Below are positions 30,898-38,262 of a stretch of DNA of 64,000 nucleotides, one piece after another. How positions within the stretch are numbered: position 1 is the first letter of the stretch; each line of letters begins with the position of its first letter. Below the pieces are notes generated by a model. That model was not told the origin of the DNA and did no database searches. It was given only the letters and a program-made list of their open reading frames with translations. The DNA is taken from the NCBI GenBank assembly GCA_018647765.1, contig JABGSN010000002.1, positions 1 through 64,000 on the forward strand, in the 5' to 3' direction. The DNA is from Oceanospirillaceae bacterium (GTDB lineage Bacteria > Pseudomonadota > Gammaproteobacteria > Pseudomonadales > Balneatricaceae). Made by a program: the position numbers and the translations under genes.

Positions 30898-32000
30898 AAC
30901 TTTTCATCATCCTGAGAAGCTGTACTGGCTTGCACGTGAATGGTTTGTGTAGGAAAGGCAAAGTCTGCCCCATGTTGGGCAACGATGGCGCCGATCAAGG
31001 CTAACAATTCTTGTTTAATTTCGTGAAACTCAGTCCACTTGGTAGTTTTTGTGAAGCTATAGACAAAAAAATCAACACTGTGAGCATTAAAGGTATTCAC
31101 ATTCACCATCAGCGTCTGCTGGGTATCAATGGCAGCGTGTGCTAACAGCATCGCCTTCACATCTTGGGTGATGGCCGCTACCTTGCCCTGATCCTCGTAA
31201 CGTAAACCAAAGGTTTCGTAAAAGCGGCGGTTTTGCATACGCGACGGGTTTTCCACAGAGATATTAGTGAAGGTGGCATTAGGCACATATAGAGGGCGCA
31301 TATCAAAGGTACGAATACGAGTAATGCGCCAGCCAATGTATTCCACCGTGCCCTCTATTTCTTTGTCTGGGGAGCGTATCCAATCACCCACAGAAAACTG
31401 TCGGTCCATATAAATCATAAGGCCACCAAAGAAATTGGAGAGCAGATCTTTGGCCGCAAAACCAATGGCAATACCGCCCACACCACCAAACGCAAGCACG
31501 CCTGAAATGGAGAAACCAAAATGCTGCATCAACGCCAAGATGGCGGTAATCAATACTGCCGCTTTAACCAGCTTGCCCATGGCCTCCACTGTGGTTTTAT
31601 CCCACGCATCGCGGTGTTTGCCAGGGCGTGCCAACATGGCCACTACCACATTAATTAAGCGCACTAAAAACCAGGCCATTAATACAATCAGCAAGGTGTC
31701 TCTTAAGCTACCGACAAAGGTCAGCGTATCCGTGTCGAAAGCATGGCTTACCATCGTTACAACCCACGCCAAACCAATCACCCATACCCCCCAGGCGAGT
31801 GGTTTTCTGGCTGCATTGAGTAAGGCATCGTCCCATTCGTTCTCAGTTTTTGCCAACTGCACAGCAAGCCTGGCAAACAACTGACGGACTACAAAATTGA
31901 ACAACAATACACCGAATACAAGCAAAAAAATCTTACTCAATAGCAAGGATTGGAAGGTGTTGATACCGACACTGGTCAGCATTGAATCTAAGGTGTTCAC
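30894..32000 (-). CDS. MscS-family mechanosensitive channel
   Basis: Inner-membrane channel of 368 aa. About four to five helices precede the pore helix, seen as GGVGGIAIGFAAKDLLSNFFGG, then the beta domain (DWIRSPDKEIEGTVEYIGWRITRIRTFD). Members release solutes on osmotic downshock. It overlaps the upstream regulator gene by ATGA and the downstream GGCT gene likewise, so the three are likely co-expressed. Confidence 0.9.
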   Translation of the reverse strand: MNTLDSMLTSVGINTFQSLLLSKIFLLVFGVLLFNFVVRQLFARLAVQLAKTENEWDDALLNAARKPLAWGVWVIGLAWVVTMVSHAFDTDTLTFVGSLRDTLLIVLMAWFLVRLINVVVAMLARPGKHRDAWDKTTVEAMGKLVKAAVLITAILALMQHFGFSISGVLAFGGVGGIAIGFAAKDLLSNFFGGLMIYMDRQFSVGDWIRSPDKEIEGTVEYIGWRITRIRTFDMRPLYVPNATFTNISVENPSRMQNRRFYETFGLRYEDQGKVAAITQDVKAMLLAHAAIDTQQTLMVNVNTFNAHSVDFFVYSFTKTTKWTEFHEIKQELLALIGAIVAQHGADFAFPTQTIHVQASTASQDDEKL

Positions 32001-32656
32001 GATGATTGATCTCCGATCATAGGTGCTTGTGCTGCACTGGCCAAAACTAACACCAGGTCCGACATAATTTGGTCAATACGACGGCTCTCATCGTATTCTC
32101 TTTCACAGATGGCGAGCAACGCCTCACTACTCGATAAGGCAAATACTAAGGTTCCCAACAGATAATGAAAACGCCAAAAAAACTGTTCATTGGTCATGGC
32201 CGGCATGTACTGGCGTAACAATTTCATAAAATACAAAAATGAGGCGCCATATTGATGCGTAAGGTGTTTACGCAGATGGCCTTGAGATTGGCTATACGCC
32301 ATATTAATTAAACGTGCAAACACGGCCAGACTGTGGTGATTTTTTTGTGCAACATGCTGGCACGAATGTGCCAAAAGAGTAAATAACGCTTGCAGTTCTT
32401 GCTGGTTCTGAGAATCCAGCGAGGGTTGCTTTTCATACGCTGACAGTTGATTTTGTAAATGCTGCGTTAAGGGCCCTAAAAAACGGTCTGTTACCGCTTG
32501 AATAAGACCTTTTTTGGAACCAAAATGATAATTGACCGCCGCCAAGTTTACTTTGGCTTTAGTAGTTATTGTTCGCAGGGAGGTTTCAACAAAACCGTGG
32601 GCAGCAAATTCAACTTCGGCGGCATCTAAAATACGATCAATTGTAGAATTGGTCAT
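31997..32656 (-). CDS. psrA: TetR-family regulator, PsrA-like
   Basis: Regulator of 219 aa. The N-terminal helix-turn-helix (RILDAAEVEFAAHGFVETSL, then ITTKAKVNLAAVNYHFGSKKGLI, about 8-55) and following RFLGPLTQHL are nearly the same as remembered Pseudomonas PsrA, a long-chain fatty-acid sensor that represses itself and beta-oxidation genes. Its position a few genes after mfd also matches PsrA in Pseudomonas. A PsrA-type inverted repeat lies 15 bases upstream of the start (32671-32692). It heads an operon with mscS and GGCT genes. Confidence 0.75.
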   Translation of the reverse strand: MTNSTIDRILDAAEVEFAAHGFVETSLRTITTKAKVNLAAVNYHFGSKKGLIQAVTDRFLGPLTQHLQNQLSAYEKQPSLDSQNQQELQALFTLLAHSCQHVAQKNHHSLAVFARLINMAYSQSQGHLRKHLTHQYGASFLYFMKLLRQYMPAMTNEQFFWRFHYLLGTLVFALSSSEALLAICEREYDESRRIDQIMSDLVLVLASAAQAPMIGDQSS

Positions 32657-32670
32657 TAGTCACTAATATT

Positions 32671-32692
32671 GTTTTAAACATACGTTTAAAAC
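32671..32692. promoter_or_regulatory. Predicted PsrA-type operator
   Basis: A 22-bp inverted repeat matching its own reverse complement at 20 of 22 positions. The core is AAAC-N4-GTTT, which fits the published PsrA consensus (C/G)AAAC-N2-4-GTTT(G/C) apart from the outermost base, which is T/A here. It lies 15 bases before the regulator start codon, the place for autorepression. Confidence 0.65.
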
Positions 32693-32801
32693 TAACACGA
32701 CTACTTACCTCTCGCAAGCACACATTCGTTAAATATCACCTAGTTCCAACAGGTTAGACTAGTTAATATACCGGCACAGTGTTATATCAGGTTTATCTAA
32801 A

Positions 32802-33758
32802 ATTCCTAATTTTTCTCTTTCTCGCAACGTCTGGTTACTTGCCGTAGCTAATGCTTTCTCCTTTTCAAGCGGAGCAATAACGGCACTTTTAGGCGGCATC
32901 ATCGGGGCCATGATGGAGCCATCTCTTGCCTGGGCAACTTTACCCGTTGCTTTGATGGTGGTGGGCGTTGCAGCAGGCACCATTCCGGCTGCCATGGTTA
33001 TGAGCAAATACGGTCGCCGCCTAAGTTTCATAGGCGCATCCGTAATGGCCTCTAGCTCTGCACTTCTAGGTGCAGCTGCCATTTGGCACCAACTATTCTG
33101 GCTCTATTGCTTGGCCTGTATGAGTTTGGGCATGAGCTCCGCCTTTGTACAACATTACCGCTTTGCTGCGGCCGAAAGCGTATCTGCAGAGCTTGCTCAA
33201 CAGCCAAATTTTATCTTAGCAGTGCTAGCAGCTACCATATCCTACGCCTTAATGGCCTTTGTTATGACCGCAACGCCGGTGAGTATACATATCATGGATG
33301 GGCACAGCGTGGACAGTACAGTCATCGTTATCCAGTGGCATATTGTTAGCATGTTTGTACCGTCGCTGTTTGTGGGTAAGTTAATTAGACACAGTGGTCA
33401 TCGAACTATCATGGTCGCAGGTATCGTTGCTTTAGTACTGTCCATCAGCGTCAGTCAGATTAGCCAGACTGTGCTAGACTACTGGATAAGCCTTGTGGCC
33501 TTGGGCCTGGGTTGGAACTTCTTATTTGTGAGTAGCACAGCACTACTGATTACCACTTACCAAGACAATGAAAAATACCGCGCTCAGGCATTTAATGAAT
33601 TTATGGTGTTTGGGTTTCAAGCCATCGCTTCCTTGTCGGCCGGATGGTTGTTGAGCGCCACTAGCTGGAAGGCCGTAAACATGATGACACTGCCCTTTTT
33701 AGGAATTTTGTTAGCGGTAATTTGGTGGAGTGCACGTCAGGCTACACGTTCTCGTTGA
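32802..33758 (+). pseudogene. Degenerate MFS transporter (duplicate copy 1)
   Basis: Reading frame colinear with the intact MFS transporter at 34636-35820 but damaged twice. The codon matching its ATG start is ATT (32802-32804), leaving ATG 32910 as the first usual start and losing the first helix. Codons 131-206 of the intact copy (76 codons, 228 bases) are missing in frame at about 33192, removing roughly two to three membrane helices. The rest is well conserved, including FVQHYRFAAAESV and KYRAQAFNEFMVFGFQAIAS. No internal stop is present, so some product could be made, but not a normal 12-helix carrier. Its 3' end overlaps the GDPD gene by 17 bases. Confidence 0.85.
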
Positions 33759-34440
33759 GTATCGACCTAGCCCACTCAACATCATTAACAAATACGGCAT
33801 CAACGCCAATCTGCCTTAACCTAAGCAAATCGACCGCTAGAGTGACGGTATAAACTCGGATTTTGAGGCCCTTATTGTGGGCATCACCAACCAAATCCAT
33901 GTCGGTTGTTTCTGTATGACAATGGATGGCTTGCGCGTCCATATCTGCAGCCATTGCGGCTAAAGACACAGGGCAAGAAGCAATTAAAGGCGCTATAGCA
34001 ACCTTGGGCAATAAGGCTGTTAACTGAACCAATAAACGATGATCAAACGCTGATACACACAACTGAGTTAGGCCAAAACCAAGGTGTTCCACTGCATTGG
34101 TGATTTCTGTTGCAACTTGAGGCACCAAATCAACTGATTTAAGTTCTATATTCACCTCACAGCGGCCTGCAACAAACGCCAACACCTGCCTTAACGTGGG
34201 TGGTGGGTTACCATCACCTGCATCTAACCCTTGCCACTGATTGTGATTAAACTGGCTCACCAGACCCGTGCCATTAGTGGTGCGATCTACGCTCGCGTCA
34301 TGCATCACCACCACTTGCCCCGACATCAAACGGACATCCAGCTCGATGCCATCCGCGCCTTGAGCTAACGCCAATTCAAACGCGGCCATGGAGTTTTCGG
34401 GCGCTAAATCGCTGATACCGCGGTGGGCAAATAACTGCAT
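33742..34440 (-). CDS. Glycerophosphodiester phosphodiesterase
   Basis: GDPD-family enzyme of 232 aa that cleaves glycerophosphodiesters to glycerol-3-phosphate and an alcohol. The TIM-barrel motifs are present: AHRG (H6, R7) with PENS, the metal-binding ELDV (E33, D35), and MHDASVDRTTNGTG with H48. A central NIELK and the C-terminal VYTVT and DAVFVND complete the pattern. There is no signal peptide, so it is probably cytoplasmic (UgpQ-like). It is the only intact GDPD of the duplicated unit. Confidence 0.9.
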   Translation of the reverse strand: MQLFAHRGISDLAPENSMAAFELALAQGADGIELDVRLMSGQVVVMHDASVDRTTNGTGLVSQFNHNQWQGLDAGDGNPPPTLRQVLAFVAGRCEVNIELKSVDLVPQVATEITNAVEHLGFGLTQLCVSAFDHRLLVQLTALLPKVAIAPLIASCPVSLAAMAADMDAQAIHCHTETTDMDLVGDAHNKGLKIRVYTVTLAVDLLRLRQIGVDAVFVNDVEWARSILNENV

Positions 34441-34452
34441 GGGGCCAATAAC

Positions 34453-34530
34453 CTAAACTGTTGTGTTTGGCGGCCATTGTGCCCGTTTGTGCGCCAGCTG
34501 CCAAGCTAACCTTGGCTTTGAAACCAACAT
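34453..34530 (-). other. Short ORF upstream of GDPD with repeated C-terminal peptide
   Basis: Frame ending at 34453 and reading LAWQLAHKRAQWPPNTTV before its stop; possible starts are ATG 34530 or TTG 34560 (25-35 aa). The equivalent place in copy 2 of the duplication reads IAWKPAQKREQWPPNTSF before a stop at 35917. Substitutions keep the peptide recognisable, which hints at the end of a real small protein gene now truncated, but it may be only shared non-coding ancestry. Confidence 0.3.
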
Positions 34531-34594
34531 TGCTGCCGGACCTACAGCAAGCACAACCAAGGCAAATATAGCCTATCCTCAGTTAAGTATATCA

Positions 34595-34608
34595 GTTACT
34601 ATAGTGAC
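34595..34608. promoter_or_regulatory. Short palindrome upstream of intact MFS gene
   Basis: GTTACTATAGTGAC, an inverted repeat with one mismatched pair, 27 bases before the start codon in an AT-rich stretch. Could be an operator for the transporter or chance. Confidence 0.25.
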
Positions 34609-34635
34609 CTCTAATATATACCAAAGTTTTATAAA

Positions 34636-35820
34636 ATGCCTACCTTGCCCCTTTCTCGAAACGTGTGGCTATTGTCTTTATCACATGTATTTTCTTTCTC
34701 CGGAGCCTCCGTCACATTTTTTTTAGGCGGTATCATTGGGGCGCTTATCGCGCCATCAATTGGCTGGGCAACTTTCCCTGTAGCTGCCATGGTAGTCGGC
34801 ACTGCCCTAGGCACTATACCTGCTGCTGTTTTGATGAGTAAAAAAGGCCGGAAATTTGGTTTTATTAGTGCAGCTACTGCGGCGGCAATTGCTTCACTAG
34901 TCGGGGCCGTAGCTATTTGGTACAGTTTATTTTGGCTCTACTGTATCGCCACCGTAGGCCTGGGGATGAGTTATGCTTTTGTACAACATTACCGTTTTGC
35001 GGCAGCCGAAAGCGTGGCCATCGAAATTGCACCTCAAGCCATATCAGCGATATTACTATCTGGCATCGCTGGCGCATTTTTAGGCCCAAATGTAGTCAAC
35101 TATGCCCGCGATTGGGTGCCTTTACACACCTTTGTAGGCTCTTATATTGCATTGGCACTCATGGTTTTTGCACCCGCAATTATCCTGTTGTGGATGCAGC
35201 CACCAGCTAAAACCATGGAAGTAGGTAAAGTTCAGGGTCGAACCATTAGACAACTCGCGCAACAACCTGATTTTGTTTTAGCGGTGTTCGCTGCAACCGT
35301 GTCCTATGCCTTAATGGTATTTCTTATGACGGCCACACCAGTGAGCATGCATGTGATGGACGGCCATAGCATTGACGATACAGGCATCGTGATTCAGTGG
35401 CATATTGTCGGCATGTTTTTTCCATCTTTATTCGTAGGCAAACTGATTAGCCGCTTAGGTCATAGAGCAATCATGGTTGTGGGGATTTTTGCACTAATGA
35501 TATGTATCGGCGTAAGCCAAATTGACCAAACGGTCGCCGGTTATTGGGTTAGTCTTGTAGCATTGGGCGTAGGCTGGAACTTCTTATTCGTGAGCAGCAC
35601 AGCGCTATTAATCACTAGCTATAAAGATCACGAAAAGTACCGCGCTCAGGCATTTAATGAGTTTATGGTGTTTGGCTTTCAGGCCATTGCCTCTTTGTCT
35701 GCGGGGTGGCTACTAACAGCCACCAGCTGGGCCACCATTAACTTAATGAGCCTACCTATTTTAGGCACACTATTATTAACGATTTGGTGGAGTAGTAAGA
35801 AAACTAAGCCGTCATATTGA
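34636..35820 (+). CDS. MFS transporter (intact duplicate copy 2)
   Basis: Major facilitator of 394 aa with about 12 hydrophobic helices. The loop 2-3 motif appears as LMSKKGRKFGF near residue 70 and an equivalent LISRLGHRAIM in the second half, with a cytoplasmic link near 195-215. Substrate unknown; it resembles YfcJ/AraJ-type small-molecule exporters only in general form. ATG 34636 has no clear Shine-Dalgarno. A damaged paralogue lies upstream. Confidence 0.85.
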   Translation: MPTLPLSRNVWLLSLSHVFSFSGASVTFFLGGIIGALIAPSIGWATFPVAAMVVGTALGTIPAAVLMSKKGRKFGFISAATAAAIASLVGAVAIWYSLFWLYCIATVGLGMSYAFVQHYRFAAAESVAIEIAPQAISAILLSGIAGAFLGPNVVNYARDWVPLHTFVGSYIALALMVFAPAIILLWMQPPAKTMEVGKVQGRTIRQLAQQPDFVLAVFAATVSYALMVFLMTATPVSMHVMDGHSIDDTGIVIQWHIVGMFFPSLFVGKLISRLGHRAIMVVGIFALMICIGVSQIDQTVAGYWVSLVALGVGWNFLFVSSTALLITSYKDHEKYRAQAFNEFMVFGFQAIASLSAGWLLTATSWATINLMSLPILGTLLLTIWWSSKKTKPSY

Positions 35821-35850
35821 GCGACTTAGCCAGTACAGACCTCACCCTAA

Positions 35851-35904
35851 TATGGAGTTCTCTGACGCTAAATCGCTGGTGTCACGATAGGCAAATAACT
35901 GCGT
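35851..35904 (-). pseudogene. GDPD remnant (duplicate copy 2)
   Basis: Eighteen codons reading TQLFAYRDTSDLASENSI, matching the first 18 residues of the GDPD at 33742-34440 (MQLFAHRGISDLAPENSM). The start codon has become ACG and the catalytic HRG has become YRD; a stop follows three codons later. Everything after codon 18 is deleted. Confidence 0.85.
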
Positions 35905-35969
35905 GGGGACAACAAATTAAAAGCTTGTATTGGGAGGCCATTGTTCCCGTTTTTGTGCTGGCTTCCAAG

Positions 35970-36116
35970 CTATTTTTGTTTGGGTTCTGCCATGGAGAGC
36001 TGAACCATTTTAACGCTACCCCACACCATTGCCACAGTAATCAATACCACACCGAACACGCTGGGCCACAACACAGATAAACTGTAAGAATCTAATGCAA
36101 ACATGCTGATACTCAT
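35970..36116 (-). CDS. Possible small membrane protein (48 aa)
   Basis: Frame from ATG 36116 to TAG 35970, with one strong hydrophobic segment (about residues 15-41, LWPSVFGVVLITVAMVWGSV) after an acidic start and a lysine-rich end MAEPKQK. The composition is that of a single-pass small protein. No convincing Shine-Dalgarno is seen. It sits between the duplication remnant and the deaminase gene, and its end touches the repeated segment, so it may itself be a relic. Confidence 0.4.
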   Translation of the reverse strand: MSISMFALDSYSLSVLWPSVFGVVLITVAMVWGSVKMVQLSMAEPKQK

Positions 36117-36314
36117 CTAAATACATTCACTTTGCTTAGTAGTATAAATGAATTAGAGCCCAGCCTTATTGATCTAGCGCAAGGATTAAGGGACCAGTCC
36201 AACGCCGTTGCCACTTCGTTCCTTCACAACACCAAAACCTGTCTAAACAATCAGCTAATTGATACAATCCAGACAATTGAATCGTTTTTAGACTCCTTTG
36301 AGGCCCTCTGCTTT

Positions 36315-37664
36315 ATGACGTCATCTTCTGTAATTTGGCTTAAAAACCCACTTGCAATAATCGCGGATAGTGCGGCTGGTGGTGTGGTCATTAAAGATCA
36401 AAAAATCCTACAATTAGTGGCCCAAGGCCAACAGCCCAGTTGTGACTATGATGAGGTCATGGACTGCAGTGAGTTAGTGCTTTTGCCCGGATTAATCAAC
36501 GGCCATCACCATTTTTACCAAACCCTCACCCGAGCTTTACCACAAGCCCTCAACAAACCCTTGTTTGGTTGGCTCAATAGCCTTTATCCCGTATGGGCAG
36601 GCCTAGAACCAGACATGCTCTATCAAGCCACACGTTTGGCCTTAGCCGAACTTTTACTGTCGGGTTGCACCACCGCTGCTGATCATCACTACCTGTTCCC
36701 ACAAGCCCTAACTGAAGCCATGGACATTCAAGCCGAAGCTGCTGCAAGTATTGGTATACGCATGACCATGACCCGAGGTTCTATGAGCTTAGGCGTGGAT
36801 GACGGCGGCTTACCTCCGCAAACTACGGTGCAACAGGAAGACATCATTTTAGCCGACAGCGAACGGGTGATTCAACGCTACCACGACGCCAGTGAAGGCA
36901 GTATGTTGCAAGTGGCCTTAGCTCCCTGCTCTCCATTTTCGGTGACGCCTGAGTTGATGCGTAATTCTGCCACCCTCGGAGCACAACACAATGTCATGCT
37001 TCACACCCATTTGGCCGAGACCATTGATGAAGAGAACTTTTGTTTACAACGGTTTGGGTTACGCACTGTAGATTACCTAGACAGCGTAGGCTGGCTTGGG
37101 CCGCAAACTTGGTTGGCCCACGGCATTCACTTTAATCAAGATGAAATTCAACGTTTAGGTGCCGCTGGCACCGGAATTTGCCACTGCCCTACGTCTAACA
37201 TGATGTTGGCCTCTGGCATGGCACCGGTACAAGAGCTAGAGGCTGCCGGTTGCCCCGTGGGTTTAGGGGTTGACGGATCCGCGTCGAATGATGGCTCCAA
37301 CATGGTCCAAGAAGTGCGCCAGGCCTTGTATTTACAGCGTTTAAAATACGGCGCTCAAGTCAGCCACTTTGACGCCTATCGCTGGGCCACCCAAGGCAGC
37401 GCCAAGATGTTAGGCCGGTCTGACATCGGCTCATTGGAAGTCGGTAAACAAGCCGACATTGCTCTATTCAAACTTGATGAAATGCGTTTTAGTGGCAGCC
37501 ACGATCCATTAGCAGCGCTGTTATTGTGTGGCGCGCACAAAGCTGAGCATGTGATGGTAGGCGGTGAATGGCGGGTAAAACATGGCGTCATCGAAGGCTT
37601 AGATGTAGGGGCTTTGTTACAACAACATGGTGCCGCGGCGCGCGCGTTGACCGCAAAAATCTAA
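36315..37664 (+). CDS. 8-oxoguanine deaminase-like amidohydrolase
   Basis: TRZ/ATZ-type amidohydrolase of 449 aa. Zinc ligands appear as H64 and H66 in LINGHHHFYQTLTRALP, HTHLAE near 239, WLAHGIHF near 274 and GVDGSASNDGSNM near 320. The combination HHHFYQTLTRA with DGSASNDGSNM is typical of 8-oxoguanine deaminases, which turn 8-oxoguanine into urate. Start chosen at ATG 36315 (MTSSSVIWLKNP) with GAGG upstream; the longer frame from 36132 adds 61 residues not expected in the family. The 36117-36314 stretch upstream holds no other gene I can see. Confidence 0.8.
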   Translation: MTSSSVIWLKNPLAIIADSAAGGVVIKDQKILQLVAQGQQPSCDYDEVMDCSELVLLPGLINGHHHFYQTLTRALPQALNKPLFGWLNSLYPVWAGLEPDMLYQATRLALAELLLSGCTTAADHHYLFPQALTEAMDIQAEAAASIGIRMTMTRGSMSLGVDDGGLPPQTTVQQEDIILADSERVIQRYHDASEGSMLQVALAPCSPFSVTPELMRNSATLGAQHNVMLHTHLAETIDEENFCLQRFGLRTVDYLDSVGWLGPQTWLAHGIHFNQDEIQRLGAAGTGICHCPTSNMMLASGMAPVQELEAAGCPVGLGVDGSASNDGSNMVQEVRQALYLQRLKYGAQVSHFDAYRWATQGSAKMLGRSDIGSLEVGKQADIALFKLDEMRFSGSHDPLAALLLCGAHKAEHVMVGGEWRVKHGVIEGLDVGALLQQHGAAARALTAKI

Positions 37665-37691
37665 CCGTGAGTAATTCATGAGCAACCTATT

Positions 37692-37856
37692 CATACGGCC
37701 GACTTAGCGACTGCTGGCCTACATCGCTTGTACGCCGTCATCGCCCTACCTAACAAGGTGTCTGTTAGGTTACATAACAAGCTAAGTTTTGAACAAGTGG
37801 GGCTACTTCATGAGGTGGGGAGCAAATTTGGTAAAAAATCAGTGTGGCAATGCTAG
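37692..37856 (+). pseudogene. GNAT acetyltransferase C-terminal remnant
   Basis: Open frame, without a start codon, reading AGLHRLYAVIALPNKVSVRL then HNKLSFEQVGLLHEVGSKFG up to TAG at 37856. This is the C-terminal acetyl-CoA-binding end of a phosphinothricin-acetyltransferase-type GNAT protein (usual length ~165-180 aa). Only about 50 residues remain, directly after the deaminase gene. Confidence 0.75.
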
Positions 37857-37874
37857 AAAAGAGGTTATAAACGC

Positions 37875-38135
37875 CTACTCTTGATCCGCCCCTTTACCCT
37901 GCCCGAACAAAAACAAAAACATGCCAATGAACATGGTACTAAACAGCACAATGGTGAGGTAAATATCCCAACCAAAGCCACAGGACGCCCGACCCATCAC
38001 ACCATCAACTAACTGCAGATAGCGGTCACCGCAATAGCCTTTAGCCAGGCTGTCCGACACTAACATAGTGGCTCTTTCAACCAGCATTAACCCACCACTG
38101 ATTATGAGTAACCCGAGGGCAATGTTTTTGATCAT
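37875..38135 (-). CDS. Small two-helix membrane protein of unknown function
   Basis: Hypothetical protein of 86 aa with two hydrophobic segments (about 5-22 and 58-78) and two cysteines (C34, C51) in the intervening, probably periplasmic, loop, which could form a disulfide. ATG 38135 is used; TTG 38147 is an alternative. I do not recognise a family. No operon partner: the creatinase gene upstream ends with a strong terminator. Confidence 0.55.
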   Translation of the reverse strand: MIKNIALGLLIISGGLMLVERATMLVSDSLAKGYCGDRYLQLVDGVMGRASCGFGWDIYLTIVLFSTMFIGMFLFLFGQGKGADQE

Positions 38136-38199
38136 ATGTGTACCCAACTGATAAATATCAGCTTAATTCTAACACTCTACTGCCCTTTATGGCAGGCAC

Positions 38200-38238
38200 A
38201 AAAAAGCCAGCGCTGTATCAACAAGGAGCTGGCTTTTT
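38200..38238 (-). terminator. Bidirectional terminator after creatinase gene
   Basis: AAAAAGCCAGC (38201-38211) and GCTGGCTTTTT (38228-38238) form an 11-bp stem with T-runs on both strands, 24 bases after the creatinase stop. Confidence 0.9.
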
Positions 38239-38262
38239 ATTAACGCGTGACTAGAACCCGTA

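Larger units (their letters stand above)
32802..35975. repeat. Tandem duplication: MFS + GDPD unit, two decayed copies
   Basis: Copy 1 is 32802-34545 (MFS fragment, full GDPD, GDPD upstream sequence) and copy 2 is 34636-about 35975 (full MFS, 18-codon GDPD remnant, the same upstream sequence). Matching segments include GCTAAATCGCTG, GGCAAATAACTGC and GGCCATTGT in 34391-34485 against 35857-35946. Both MFS copies have identical codon spacing except for one 76-codon deletion in copy 1. Confidence 0.8.
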
